DNA of 44,899 bases from SIG440 sp045532055 (GTDB taxonomy: Bacteria > Bacillota > Clostridia > Monoglobales > Monoglobaceae), in contig JAZSFF010000024.1 of NCBI GenBank assembly GCA_045532055.1, positions 1 through 44,899 on the forward strand, written 5' to 3'. The number at the start of each line of letters is the position of its first letter. Positions within the stretch are counted from its first letter, which is position 1. Positions 1-8,034 of the stretch are shown piece after piece. The notes beneath the pieces were generated by a model. That model was given only the letters and a program-made list of their open reading frames with translations. It was not told the origin of the DNA and made no database searches. The position numbers and the translations under genes were made by a program.

Positions 1-321
1 TGGAGTATAACAGGTCACAAAGTAAAAATCCTGAAACTCCAGGGTTATAACTCTGCCCTCATGGTCGTGATGGTCAATCCCTATACCCAAAGATACAGAA
101 AGAGGTTCTTTCTTAGAAAAAACAGCCGTTCCGGAGTAACCTTTTTTGTCGGCACTGTTCCAATATTGAAAGTATCCATGGGTTGGAACTTCTGCCTGAA
201 ATTGTTGCATTTTGGTCTCCTGCAATGCAAAAATATCTGCGTCAAAATTTTTGAAAATATCAATAAAACCTTTGTCAAGACAGGCCCTAAGTCCGTTTAC
301 ATTCCATGAAACAAATTTCAT
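1..321 (-). CDS. exoA: Exodeoxyribonuclease III, 3' part missing
   Basis: AP endonuclease and 3'-5' exonuclease of the ExoIII/EEP family, which acts in base excision repair of abasic sites. The reverse strand reads 107 codons from an ATG at 321 to the window edge without a stop, so only the N-terminal part (of about 250 residues in the family) is present. Visible family motifs are the opening MKFVSWNVNGLRA with the metal-site Asn, LQETK with the metal-binding Glu near residue 37, KKGYSGTA, and DHHDHEGRVITLEF. These are hallmark segments, so the identification is firm. The ribosome binding site is weak (a G-rich GGGGGAC stretch upstream). A consensus promoter lies just upstream (361-389), so it is probably transcribed alone. 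Confidence 0.95.
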   Translation of the reverse strand, partial: MKFVSWNVNGLRACLDKGFIDIFKNFDADIFALQETKMQQFQAEVPTHGYFQYWNSADKKGYSGTAVFSKKEPLSVSLGIGIDHHDHEGRVITLEFQDFYFVTCYTP

Positions 322-360
322 TTTCCAAAGTCCCCCATAAAACACGTTTAGTATATGTCC

Positions 361-389
361 AATATACAGTATTTTTGTTTTTATGTCAA
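361..389 (-). promoter_or_regulatory. Sigma-A promoter for exoA
   Basis: Read on the minus strand: TTGACA (389-384), a 17-nt spacer, then TATATT (366-361). The -35 box is a perfect match and the spacing is ideal. It lies about 40 bp before the exoA start codon. Confidence 0.75.
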
Positions 390-421
390 ATTATTCTTTA
401 TAGAAAACATATAAATAAAAT

Positions 422-452
422 AAAGGCAGAACTTTTAAGAGTTCTGCCTTTT
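422..452 (-). terminator. Intrinsic terminator after the PBP gene
   Basis: A 12-bp perfect stem, AAAGGCAGAACT (422-433) with AGTTCTGCCTTT (440-451), and a 6-nt loop. It is followed on the minus strand by a T-rich stretch. It sits 11 bp beyond the stop codon of the minus-strand penicillin-binding protein gene and separates it from exoA. Confidence 0.85.
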
Positions 453-462
453 AAAATTTAAG

Positions 463-2670
463 TTATATCCCATCAGGTGGTGTTGTAGGAACTGCTGGTG
501 TTTCGGCGGGAGGGGATGAAACCTCAGGAACAGTGATTTCTTCAACAGGTTCTTGGGTTTCAGCACTTTCTGTGCTTTCGGTTGTTTCCTCGTCCTCGTC
601 TTTGTGAGAGGATTCACAAGTCTTTTTGGGGACATTGTCTGCAACAAACCAGAACGATGTAACAGCATCACCGCAATTTTCACCGGGGAGGAGTCCTGTC
701 TCGCTGCAATAGCTAACGGATTTTACACCGGAGGGTGCGGTTGGATAGGAATTCTTTTTGCCGGCGTTTATTGTGTTCATAACAGAACGCCAAATGGGAA
801 TACATGGATTACCAGATGCAGGGATTGGTTGAGGGATGTCATAACCATACCAGACGGTTGCTACATAATGGGGTGTATAACCCACAAACCAACGGTCGTG
901 ATTGTTGGAGGTTGTACCGGTTTTGCCTGCGGTGTACATTCCTGATGGGAGCTGTGCTCCTCCGCCTGTACCGGAGGTTACTACCTCGTTGAGCATACGG
1001 TTGGTGACGTATGCAGTTTTTTCGCTCATTGCGATGGTGTGTTTTGGTTCATTTGAGAGAAGCACATTCCCCTTTGAATCGGTGACAGAGGTGAAACAGT
1101 AGGGCTTCACATATATTCCACGATTGACAAAGGGTGTGTATGCTGCCGTAAGCTCAAGAACAGAGATACCATGGGTAAGTCCCCCCAGTGCAAGCTGTGA
1201 AAGACCAATGTCTGAATATACTTTGCCGTCAGAACCTGTTTCCTGTTTTACCAGAGAAGTTACACCAAGCTTCTGGGTCAGGAAGTTGTAGGAGGCGTTT
1301 GCTCCCATCTCGTCAAGAATCTGGACAGGAATGGTGTTGAGTGAACGTCTTAACGCAACACGAACCGAAACGGGACCGTAATATTTGTGGTCGTAGTTTC
1401 TGGGTATCCATCCGCTGTAATCGATTGCTTTGTCGATATAAATATCTGCAGGGTTTATAATACCCTTTTCAATAGCAGGTGCATAAACTGCAATAGGCTT
1501 GATTGTAGAACCGGGCTGACGCAGGGTCTGGGTGGCACGATTGAGTACCACATTGCCAGTTTTTTTGCCGATTCCACCAACCAGTCCCTTTACTTCGCCG
1601 GTGTAGGGGTCAATAACTGCCATGGCCGCCTGTGCGGGGTTATCTCCTGTTGAGTTGGGGAAATGGTCGGTGTTTTCAAAGACATTTTCCATTGCGTCCT
1701 GAACATTGGGGTCAATGGTGGCAACTATCTTAAGACCGCCGGAATACAGCATTTTATTTGCGATGTTTTTTGTATATCCAAGTTCAATAAGAGAATCAAG
1801 AACATCATATACAATCTGGTCAACAAAGTATGAATGGATGGTGCCTGTAACCAGAGTGCTTTCATCAAATTCAGTAAAAATAAGTTCCTCTGCAACTGCT
1901 GCGTCGTGTTCTTCCTGAGTGATGTACCCAAGCTCCAGCATTTTGGCAAGAACCACTTCTTGTTTCTCTTTGTTCTTCTCGGGGTTGATGAGAGGGTCGT
2001 AAAGAGAGGGGTATTGGGTTATGCCTGCGATTGATGCACATTCAGCAAGACTGAGTTCGCTTACAGGTTTGCCAAAGAACTTTTGTGAGGCAGTCTGTAC
2101 GCCGTTGCAACCCTGAGAGAGGTATATGGAGTTGAGGTATAGCTCCAAAATTTTGTCTTTTGATATCTTCTTTTCCAGATTAACCGCACGGGAAATCTCC
2201 TGTATCTTTCTTGCGGCGGTACGCTCGGTTTTTTGGGTCAGATTTTTAACCAACTGCTGGGTTATGGTGCTGCCGCCAAAGGTGGTTGGTTGACCTGTTA
2301 ATTTGTTTTTGACAAAGACAAAAAATGCTTTGGTAGTACGTTTCAGGTCAAAACCGTTGTGGGTATAGAAACGTTCATCTTCAATCGAAACCATGGCATC
2401 TTTCAGGTCTTGAGGAATATGGTCAAAATCTACCCAGATGCGGTTTTGTTCTGCTGAAAGGGTGGTGAGAGGTCTTTCCTGCCCTTGATTGTCAATGTAG
2501 ACAATCTGGGTGGAACTGTTGGATATGATGGTCTGGATATCCAAATCGGTCATGTTCCCGAACAGTCCAAAGACAGAGCCCACCAAAATAAGTACTGCAA
2601 GAACAAGACCTGCAATCACGGTGATGGAAAAAACCTTCAAAAATATTTTGGAATAAGGATTGTTTTTCAA
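463..2670 (-). CDS. Class A penicillin-binding protein (PBP1A family)
   Basis: Bifunctional peptidoglycan synthase, 735 aa, anchored in the cytoplasmic membrane with its catalytic domains outside. There is one N-terminal membrane segment (about residues 10-38). The glycosyltransferase (GT51) domain shows EDERFYTH with catalytic Glu97, GGSTITQQLVKNL (132-144), RKIQE (154-158) and LELYLNSIYL. The transpeptidase domain shows the SxxK box STIK (Ser388, Lys391), SLN (443-445) and KTGT (583-586). The C-terminus (about 688-735) is an acidic, Glu/Thr/Pro-rich tail, probably disordered. The start is TTG at 2670, chosen because AGGAGG lies 8 nt upstream and no in-frame ATG is near. It is a single-gene unit with its own promoter and terminator, divergent from a BofC-like gene. 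The symbol is left blank because ponA, pbp1A and mrcA cannot be told apart here. Confidence 0.95.
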   Translation of the reverse strand: MKNNPYSKIFLKVFSITVIAGLVLAVLILVGSVFGLFGNMTDLDIQTIISNSSTQIVYIDNQGQERPLTTLSAEQNRIWVDFDHIPQDLKDAMVSIEDERFYTHNGFDLKRTTKAFFVFVKNKLTGQPTTFGGSTITQQLVKNLTQKTERTAARKIQEISRAVNLEKKISKDKILELYLNSIYLSQGCNGVQTASQKFFGKPVSELSLAECASIAGITQYPSLYDPLINPEKNKEKQEVVLAKMLELGYITQEEHDAAVAEELIFTEFDESTLVTGTIHSYFVDQIVYDVLDSLIELGYTKNIANKMLYSGGLKIVATIDPNVQDAMENVFENTDHFPNSTGDNPAQAAMAVIDPYTGEVKGLVGGIGKKTGNVVLNRATQTLRQPGSTIKPIAVYAPAIEKGIINPADIYIDKAIDYSGWIPRNYDHKYYGPVSVRVALRRSLNTIPVQILDEMGANASYNFLTQKLGVTSLVKQETGSDGKVYSDIGLSQLALGGLTHGISVLELTAAYTPFVNRGIYVKPYCFTSVTDSKGNVLLSNEPKHTIAMSEKTAYVTNRMLNEVVTSGTGGGAQLPSGMYTAGKTGTTSNNHDRWFVGYTPHYVATVWYGYDIPQPIPASGNPCIPIWRSVMNTINAGKKNSYPTAPSGVKSVSYCSETGLLPGENCGDAVTSFWFVADNVPKKTCESSHKDEDEETTESTESAETQEPVEEITVPEVSSPPAETPAVPTTPPDGI

Positions 2671-2736
2671 AGAAAACCCCTCCTGTTTGCCTGCATGACT
2701 ACACAGACATAAAATGTTTTGTCAAATAAATTTTGC

Positions 2737-2766
2737 TTTATAGTATACTTTTTTAAAAAATGTCAA
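2737..2766 (-). promoter_or_regulatory. Sigma-A promoter for the PBP gene
   Basis: Read on the minus strand: TTGACA (2766-2761), an 18-nt spacer, then TATAAA (2742-2737). It lies about 65 bp upstream of the TTG start of the class A PBP. Confidence 0.6.
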
Positions 2767-2841
2767 CAATTAGATGCAGAAGATGGATACATAAAATCTT
2801 TTTGGCAAAAGCCTGAAAGAAGAAAGGCTGAGGAAACAAGT

Positions 2842-3252
2842 ATGTTAAAAACAACCTTTAAAATATTCATGCTCTTTGTATTGGTGACATTTGTTGCGGT
2901 GGGTACGGGCTTTGCAACCTATACCATCACCAAAAATATCATGGAGGAAAAAGCTGCTGTACTTACTGAGACGGCTTCTGTTCCTGACAAATATCCCATA
3001 GAGACAGACGAATCAAGGGAAAGCATGGCAAACAGTCATGATGAGCCACAACCCTTTGAATACTATCTTGTCCGTCTGGAGGGTGACCTCCTTGATGTAT
3101 ATGTATCCCATGGGGGAAAGGAAGAATTTTTGTACAACAAGGAAGTATACAAAAATGACCTGTCAAAGGAAGATACAAAAATGCTTATTGCCGGTGTAAA
3201 ACTGAAAAGTGCATCAGAACTTACCGGATTTATTGAGAATTTTACAAGCTGA
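2842..3252 (+). CDS. Membrane-anchored protein with BofC C-terminal-like domain
   Basis: A 136-aa protein with one N-terminal membrane segment (about residues 7-28), a low-complexity linker with many Glu/Asp/Ser (about 30-65), and a compact C-terminal domain from about residue 66. That domain runs EYYLVRLEGDLLDVYV, then LYNKEVYKNDLSKED, then an ILL/LIAG-type helix and a final SASELTGFIENF. This order (strand, strand, NLPEED-like turn, G-x-K helix) resembles the BofC C-terminal domain, which in Bacillus takes part in forespore-to-mother-cell signalling. The similarity is judged by eye only. The ATG at 2842 is preferred over an earlier start at 2719 because it has a purine-rich AGGCTGAGG upstream and begins directly with the membrane segment. 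It is divergent from the PBP gene and convergent with the TM2 gene, 4 bp away. Confidence 0.6.
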   Translation: MLKTTFKIFMLFVLVTFVAVGTGFATYTITKNIMEEKAAVLTETASVPDKYPIETDESRESMANSHDEPQPFEYYLVRLEGDLLDVYVSHGGKEEFLYNKEVYKNDLSKEDTKMLIAGVKLKSASELTGFIENFTS

Positions 3253-3256
3253 TAAC

Positions 3257-3679
3257 CTAATCTCTGAGTGGTGTGCCGGTGGCGTCACAGTTAATTGAGC
3301 CGGTTAGAATGAGTATGCCTTCAACCAATCCCCAGACGGAGGATGCAGCAGCCAAAGTGCCACATGAGAGAACGGAAATGAGAAGCTGGGCAAGACCTTT
3401 GCCTGTGTAACCCAGGTAGAAGTTGTGAATTCCAAGACCGCCTACAAGTATACCAAGTATTCCTGCAGCGATTTTGGATTTGCCTTGAGGCTGAACAACG
3501 CCCTCAAACACGGGGGCAGAGCCCAGCTTTTTGCCGCAGTCTGCACAAAATGCAGCACCCATTGGAGTTGCTGCTTTGCAGTGAGGACAGAAATTGGTGC
3601 CTGTACCCTTTGTAAAGCCGCAGCTTGGGCAAACTGTAGCATTGGTATCTATTTGATTTCCACAATTTTTGCAATACAT
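3257..3679 (-). CDS. Zinc-ribbon TM2 domain protein
   Basis: A 140-aa membrane protein. The N-terminal 55 residues carry three CxxC knuckles in zinc-ribbon style (CKNCG, CPSCG, CPHC) plus a fourth, CADCG, so two Zn ribbons are likely. The C-terminal half is a TM2 domain: a GKSKIAAGILGILVGGLGIHNFYLGY segment (quoted here only as GKSKIAAGILGI and LGIHNFYLGY) followed by a second membrane helix and a polar tail. TM2 proteins are widespread but their function is unknown. The ATG at 3679 is chosen because the protein then starts MYCKNCG, as in relatives, with AAGGA 11 nt upstream; a GTG at 3703 is the alternative. It lies downstream of a DUF2752 gene on the same strand, and such pairs recur in Firmicutes. 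Confidence 0.85.
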   Translation of the reverse strand: MYCKNCGNQIDTNATVCPSCGFTKGTGTNFCPHCKAATPMGAAFCADCGKKLGSAPVFEGVVQPQGKSKIAAGILGILVGGLGIHNFYLGYTGKGLAQLLISVLSCGTLAAASSVWGLVEGILILTGSINCDATGTPLRD

Positions 3680-3767
3680 AAAATCATAATCCTTACTGTC
3701 CACAAATTTATCTTGAATACCCTGATGTGGACTGACAGGGAAAGGGTTAATTAAGGGAAAACAAGAG

Positions 3768-4109
3768 TTATCCCAATAAAAATCTTAATACGTATATTAC
3801 GAAATAGATAACCAACAACATGCCCAGAATCCACAAATCTGCTCGTTTGCTTATAAATGGTTTGCTGAGACAACAGTAGAATAGGGCTGCCGGGGGAAAC
3901 CAAAACATGGGATGCATAATAAATGCTGACTTAATATTGCCGTGAAATATTGCTTGCCATGCACGGGTAATGCCGCATGAAGGACAAATGATACCAAAGG
4001 TGTTTTTGAAAAAACATCCATAGGTTATGCCTGCAAAAAAACCTATAACCAAAAGGATGGATATCAACAAAGTAAGTCTTTTGTCCACGGAACCCATTTC
4101 ACCCCGCAT
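3768..4109 (-). CDS. DUF2752 membrane protein
   Basis: A 113-aa protein with about three hydrophobic segments (residues 10-32, 62-82 and 90-112). The family signature CPSCGITRAW (about residues 43-52) is clear: the CPxCGxTRA motif sits at the start of the second membrane region. The function of DUF2752 is unknown. The start is uncertain: ATG at 4109 has no good ribosome binding site, while ATG at 4097 has GGGGTG very close to it. It is followed after about 90 bp by the TM2 gene on the same strand, and the two may form a small membrane-protein operon. Confidence 0.8.
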   Translation of the reverse strand: MRGEMGSVDKRLTLLISILLVIGFFAGITYGCFFKNTFGIICPSCGITRAWQAIFHGNIKSAFIMHPMFWFPPAALFYCCLSKPFISKRADLWILGMLLVIYFVIYVLRFLLG

Positions 4110-4166
4110 TTGTTTTTATTCATAATATATTCACATTTTATCATAAACTATTTTCAGTGTCAAGAA

Positions 4167-4195
4167 GTATGTGTTTGTGACACTAGGGCACAATA
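4167..4195 (+). promoter_or_regulatory. Sigma-G/F-like promoter for gpr
   Basis: GTATG (4167-4171) matches the sigma-G -35 consensus GHATR. After a 17-nt spacer, CACAATA (4189-4195) matches the -10 consensus CATNHTA at six of seven positions. It ends about 35 bp before the gpr start. In Bacillus, gpr is transcribed in the forespore by sigma-F and sigma-G, so the site fits the gene's expected timing. The assignment rests on consensus matching by eye. Confidence 0.55.
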
Positions 4196-4229
4196 TATAG
4201 TAATTTTTCAAAAAAGGAGAGTTTTTAAG

Positions 4230-5213
4230 ATGTGGTTTAATGCACGGACAGACCTTGCCATTGAGTCAAGGGAAATGTATCTTGAAACCGGAGCTATAGA
4301 CACCCAAATTAAGGGAGTTGAGGCGGAAGAAGAGAGTTTTGATAACGGAATACATGTGACCAGGGTCAAGATTGTTGATGAGTCGGGAGTAGAAGCTTTG
4401 GGAAAGGCTATGGGACGATATATCACAGTTGAATTGCCTGATAACGGGCAGGTAGAGCAGGAAACATATGAGGAGGCATGCAGAGTTTGTGCCAGGGAAC
4501 TGAAACCCTTGATGAACAAAAACACAGATGGAACAGTTTTGGTGGTAGGTTTGGGAAACTGGAATATAACTGCTGATGCGGTGGGACCAAAGACTGTGAA
4601 GTCAGTCCTTGTAACAAGACATCTCATTGAATACATGCCAGAAGAAATCGATGAAAGGCTGCGTGCGGTGTGTGCGGTGTCACCAGGGGTTTTGGGAATA
4701 ACCGGAGTTGAGACGGGAGAAATTGTTAAAGGATTGGTCGACAGAGTAAAGCCGTCATTGGTTATCGCCATTGATGCTCTTTGTTCAAGGCGGATGGAAC
4801 GTGTCAACAATACAATACAAATGACGGATACGGGGATTACGCCGGGAGCGGGGATTGGCAATCGCAGAATGGCTGTTGATAAGGAGACCTTAGGGGTACC
4901 GGTAATTGCAATAGGAGTGCCTACGGTAATTGATGCTGCCACTATTGCGGGGGACACTATTGATATGATTCTTGAGGATTTGAGACATAACGCAAAGGAA
5001 AATCAACCACTTTACAAGATGCTGTCTGTAATCGCGGAGGAGGACAAGTATTCAATGATAAAGCAGGTTCTGTCACCGGAACATGGGGATTTTGTTGTTA
5101 CGCCAAAGGAGGTAGATTTTCTGGTAAGTCGTGTTGCTGAGATTATTGCCAATGGCATAAACATTGCTCTTCATGAGGGAATTACCCTTAGGGATATTGA
5201 CAGATATAAGTAA
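4230..5213 (+). CDS. gpr: Germination protease GPR
   Basis: A spore-core endopeptidase that degrades small acid-soluble DNA-binding proteins during germination (family A25). The 327-aa product starts MWFNARTDLAIESREMY; the TDLAxEsRE segment is the classic GPR signature around the pro-sequence cleavage region. Other recognisable stretches are VVGLGNWNITADAVGPK (about residues 105-122), the SPGVLGITGVET block, VIAIDAL and GIGNRRMAVDKETLGVPVIAIG. The length fits the family (about 320-370). The ATG at 4230 is chosen because AAGGAG lies 12 nt upstream and the protein then begins at the conserved N-terminus; the reading frame is open back to 4110 but has no support there. GPR is strong evidence that the organism forms endospores. 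Confidence 0.95.
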   Translation: MWFNARTDLAIESREMYLETGAIDTQIKGVEAEEESFDNGIHVTRVKIVDESGVEALGKAMGRYITVELPDNGQVEQETYEEACRVCARELKPLMNKNTDGTVLVVGLGNWNITADAVGPKTVKSVLVTRHLIEYMPEEIDERLRAVCAVSPGVLGITGVETGEIVKGLVDRVKPSLVIAIDALCSRRMERVNNTIQMTDTGITPGAGIGNRRMAVDKETLGVPVIAIGVPTVIDAATIAGDTIDMILEDLRHNAKENQPLYKMLSVIAEEDKYSMIKQVLSPEHGDFVVTPKEVDFLVSRVAEIIANGINIALHEGITLRDIDRYK

Positions 5214-5241
5214 AGAAAATATTAACTTTGGGAAAATTGTA

Positions 5242-5270
5242 TTGTATAAATTGGCTTGATATGATATACT
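5242..5270 (+). promoter_or_regulatory. Extended -10 promoter for yqhQ-prmC
   Basis: TTGTAT (5242-5247), a 17-nt spacer, then TATACT (5265-5270), preceded by an extended -10 TG (TGATATACT). The predicted transcript starts near 5277 and opens with a perfect short hairpin, GGGAGC GTAT GCTCCC (5280-5295), directly before the ribosome binding site. Confidence 0.7.
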
Positions 5271-5317
5271 CAATTAAGTGGGAGCGTATGCTCCCATTGA
5301 AAGAGTAGGTGAATGAT

Positions 5318-6274
5318 ATGAAAGAAAAGAATAAAATACATAAAACCTCCATAGGAGGTCAAGCGGTTATTGAAGGGGTCATGATGAGAGGTCCCGAAAA
5401 GATAGCCACTGCTGTACGCAAGCCTGATGGAGAAATTGTAATTGACGAAAAGCCCATTGGAAAGGGCAGGAAAAACAAAATACTGAAATTCCCCGTTATT
5501 CGTGGATGTGTCAACTTTTTTGATTCCATGATTGTGGGAATACAGGCTTTGATGTATTCTGCAAAGTTTTTTGAAGTTGATGAGGACGGAAATCAAATTG
5601 AGGAAGAGAAGGGCAAGTTTGAAAAATGGCTTGAGGAAAAGCTGGGCTCTGAAAAGGCAACCAATGCAGTTATTTATTTTGCGGTTTGTTTGTCTTTAGT
5701 GTTCAGTGTTCTGATGTTTATCATGTTGCCGGCGGTTATTGTAGGATTCCTCAAAGGGATAATTGAAAATCATATTTTGCTTACTGCAACTGAGGGATTG
5801 GTGAGGATAGGGATATTTATTATATATATCACTTTAGTATCCCAAATGAGCGATATAAAGCGTGTTTTCATGTATCACGGAGCAGAACATAAGTCAATAC
5901 ACTGCTACGAAAGCGGTGAGGAACTGACCGTTGAGAATGTGAGGAAACACTCAAGGCTCCATCCAAGGTGCGGAACCAGCTTTCTTTTGATTGTTATGGT
6001 TATAAGTATAGTTGTTTTTTCATTTATCTCGTGGGAAAATGCATTTACCCGACTGTTGCTGAGGTTGGCTCTTTTGCCTGTTGTTGCAGGGATTTCATAT
6101 GAGATAATCAAGTTTGCCGGGCGTCATGACAACTGGTTCACTGCGGTAATCAGTGCTCCGGGAAAGTGGTTTCAGTATATAACCACCAACGAACCTGATG
6201 ACAGCCAGATTGAGGTTGCAATAGCCTCTCTTAAGGCTGTTATGCCAGAAAATAAGAGTGATGACAAATGGTAA
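5318..6274 (+). CDS. yqhQ: YqhQ family membrane protein (DUF1385)
   Basis: A 318-aa membrane protein of unknown function, conserved in Firmicutes. The family signature IGGQAVIEGVMMRGP lies at residues 12-26. A second conserved block, YHGAEHKSIHCYE followed by HPRCGTSFLL, lies near residues 187-222, and its His/Cys/Glu residues suggest a metal site (inference). About four or five hydrophobic segments span residues 118-180 and 218-265. The ATG at 5318 has AGGTGA 6 nt upstream; a GTG at 5309 is inside that ribosome binding site and is rejected. It overlaps prmC by 7 bp, so the two are translationally coupled. In many Clostridia yqhQ stands next to prmC and prfA. Confidence 0.9.
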   Translation: MKEKNKIHKTSIGGQAVIEGVMMRGPEKIATAVRKPDGEIVIDEKPIGKGRKNKILKFPVIRGCVNFFDSMIVGIQALMYSAKFFEVDEDGNQIEEEKGKFEKWLEEKLGSEKATNAVIYFAVCLSLVFSVLMFIMLPAVIVGFLKGIIENHILLTATEGLVRIGIFIIYITLVSQMSDIKRVFMYHGAEHKSIHCYESGEELTVENVRKHSRLHPRCGTSFLLIVMVISIVVFSFISWENAFTRLLLRLALLPVVAGISYEIIKFAGRHDNWFTAVISAPGKWFQYITTNEPDDSQIEVAIASLKAVMPENKSDDKW

Positions 6275-7113
6275 GAATACGGGAATTAAGAAAAAAGGCG
6301 ATAGAGGAACTGATTGCAATCGGCAACGACAGTCCTGTTGCTGATGTTGATTTTATATTTGCAAATTTTCTGGGTGTTGACAAAGCGGAGTTGATTATTG
6401 GAGAAAAGACTCTTGATGCAGTTTCAACAGAAAAATTTCTGCAGACACTTGAAAGGGTTAAAACCGGTGAGCCGGTTCAATATGCCGTAGGTGGCTGTGA
6501 GTTTATGTCCCTGTGGTTTGAGGTGAATTCAAACACCCTTATCCCAAGGGCAGATACAGAGATGTTGGTTGAAACAATCATTGAAAGATATAAGGACTTT
6601 GGGGATGTAAATATTTTTGAAATAGGCACGGGGTCAGGTTGTATTTCTGTCAGTCTGGCATATTATCTGTCCAAAGCAAAGGTGATGTCTGTTGACATAT
6701 CAAGGGGAGCCCTTGATATTGCCCGAAAAAACGGGGAGAGACTGGGCGTGGCTGAAAGAACCGAATTTTTGGAATGTGATATAATGGCAGGATTTCCTGA
6801 GTTTGAACATTTACCTGATATTGTTGTGTCAAATCCGCCGTACATACCCAAATGGGATATTGAGGATTTGGAAAATAAGGTTAAGAATTTTGAACCAATG
6901 ACGGCGCTTGACGGAGGTGTCGACGGACTGGATTTTTACAGGCGTATTGCAAAAACTGTACCTGTGGCACCTTGCGGGGTGCTTGCCTTTGAAGTGGGTA
7001 TCGGCCAGGCAGGGCAAGTTGCACAAATTATGGAAGAAAGATTTTGCAACATTGAAATTATAAAGGATTTGAGCGGCATTGACCGTGTGGTATTGGGAAA
7101 ATTAGTGGATTAA
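6268..7113 (+). CDS. prmC: Peptide chain release factor N5-glutamine methyltransferase
   Basis: A SAM-dependent methyltransferase that modifies the GGQ glutamine of release factors RF1 and RF2. The 281-aa product has an N-terminal helical substrate-binding domain, then IPRADTE (92-98, usually IPRPDTE), the SAM-binding loop FEIGTGSG (117-124), the acidic SVDIS (141-145) and the catalytic NPPYIP (189-194) that binds the target glutamine. The C-terminal EVGIGQ and DLSGIDRVV segments are also typical. It starts with ATG inside the end of yqhQ. prfA is not adjacent, although it often is in relatives. Confidence 0.95.
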   Translation: MVRIRELRKKAIEELIAIGNDSPVADVDFIFANFLGVDKAELIIGEKTLDAVSTEKFLQTLERVKTGEPVQYAVGGCEFMSLWFEVNSNTLIPRADTEMLVETIIERYKDFGDVNIFEIGTGSGCISVSLAYYLSKAKVMSVDISRGALDIARKNGERLGVAERTEFLECDIMAGFPEFEHLPDIVVSNPPYIPKWDIEDLENKVKNFEPMTALDGGVDGLDFYRRIAKTVPVAPCGVLAFEVGIGQAGQVAQIMEERFCNIEIIKDLSGIDRVVLGKLVD

Positions 7114-7138
7114 ACGTTCATAATGGCAAAATTAGGGG

Positions 7139-7167
7139 TTGAAATTTTTGTTCTTTTGTGTTAGAAT
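7139..7167 (+). promoter_or_regulatory. Sigma-A promoter for rsmE
   Basis: TTGAAA (7139-7144), a 17-nt spacer, then TAGAAT (7162-7167). It lies about 58 bp upstream of the rsmE start, in the only gap between prmC and rsmE. Confidence 0.7.
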
Positions 7168-7224
7168 GACTTGTAGTGTGTTTTAGACAGAACATATAGT
7201 TCCAACAGAAAGGAATTATCGCCT

Positions 7225-7971
7225 ATGCGAAGGTTTTTTACCGAACCGCAGAATATTTCCGGCGACATTGCGGAGATTTTTGAAGACTCCAGACACATTG
7301 AAAAGGTGCTGAGGATGAGTTGCGGTGACCGGATTCTTGTGTTTGACGGAAGTGGAAAAGAATATCTGGCGGAACTTATTTCTATTGAGAAAAATGTCTG
7401 CAGGGCAAAAATTCTCGATAGCAACAAATCCCTATCAGAGGCAAAAATCAAAATTTCTCTGTTTCAGGGAATTCCCAAATCCGGCAAAATGGAAAGCATT
7501 GTCCAGAAATCGGTGGAGCTTGGAGTTTTTGAGATTGTACCCGTAATGATGGAACGATGTGTCACTAAAATAGCAAACAAGGCCGCAGGGGCAGAAAAAG
7601 CAAAACGCTGGAATAAGGTTTCGGTGGAGGCGGTGAAACAGTGCGGACGAGGGATTATCCCCAAAGTTCATGAGCCTGTAACCTTTGAGACTGCCATTGC
7701 TATGATGAAAGAACTTGATGTGCCCCTTATGCCTTATGAAATCCTTGGACATCAGGGCAGGCAGGGACTTAAAGAGGTTCTTGCCGAGAACAGAAATGCT
7801 GAGAGTTATGGCATACTGGTGGGCCCCGAGGGTGGATTTTCAGATAGCGAGGCAGACTACGCAGTGAACAATGGTATAAAGACCATAGGACTGGGGCGGA
7901 GAATTTTGAGAACCGAGACTGTTGCAGGTGCACTTATTCCGATTATAATGTTTGACAGAGACGAAATATAG
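7225..7971 (+). CDS. rsmE: 16S rRNA m3U1498 methyltransferase
   Basis: A SPOUT-class methyltransferase that methylates N3 of U1498 in 16S rRNA. The 248-aa product has an N-terminal PUA-like domain beginning MRRFF (residues 1-70) and a C-terminal knotted SPOUT domain. SPOUT signatures are GIPKSGKMESIVQKSVELG (82-100), KQCGRG (138-143), LVGPEGGFS (198-206) and LGRRILRTETVAGA (223-236), the last forming the SAM-binding knot. The ATG at 7225 has AGAAAGGAA upstream. It has its own promoter and is followed after 63 bp by a small membrane protein gene on the same strand. Confidence 0.95.
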   Translation: MRRFFTEPQNISGDIAEIFEDSRHIEKVLRMSCGDRILVFDGSGKEYLAELISIEKNVCRAKILDSNKSLSEAKIKISLFQGIPKSGKMESIVQKSVELGVFEIVPVMMERCVTKIANKAAGAEKAKRWNKVSVEAVKQCGRGIIPKVHEPVTFETAIAMMKELDVPLMPYEILGHQGRQGLKEVLAENRNAESYGILVGPEGGFSDSEADYAVNNGIKTIGLGRRILRTETVAGALIPIIMFDRDEI

Positions 7972-8034
7972 GCAGGGAACACCCAATCCCTGGATACAAC
8001 AAGAAAATATGGGCAGAAAGGTTTTGTACTTGAT

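Noticed and set aside
4208..4957. 249-codon open frame on the minus strand
   Set aside because: Shadow of gpr, rich in Ser/Thr/Pro/Ile as expected for an antisense reading, without a start signal.
7974..7993. Terminator after rsmE (CAGGG/CCCTG stem)
   Set aside because: Only 5 bp with a 10-nt loop and no T run; read-through into the small membrane protein gene is more likely.
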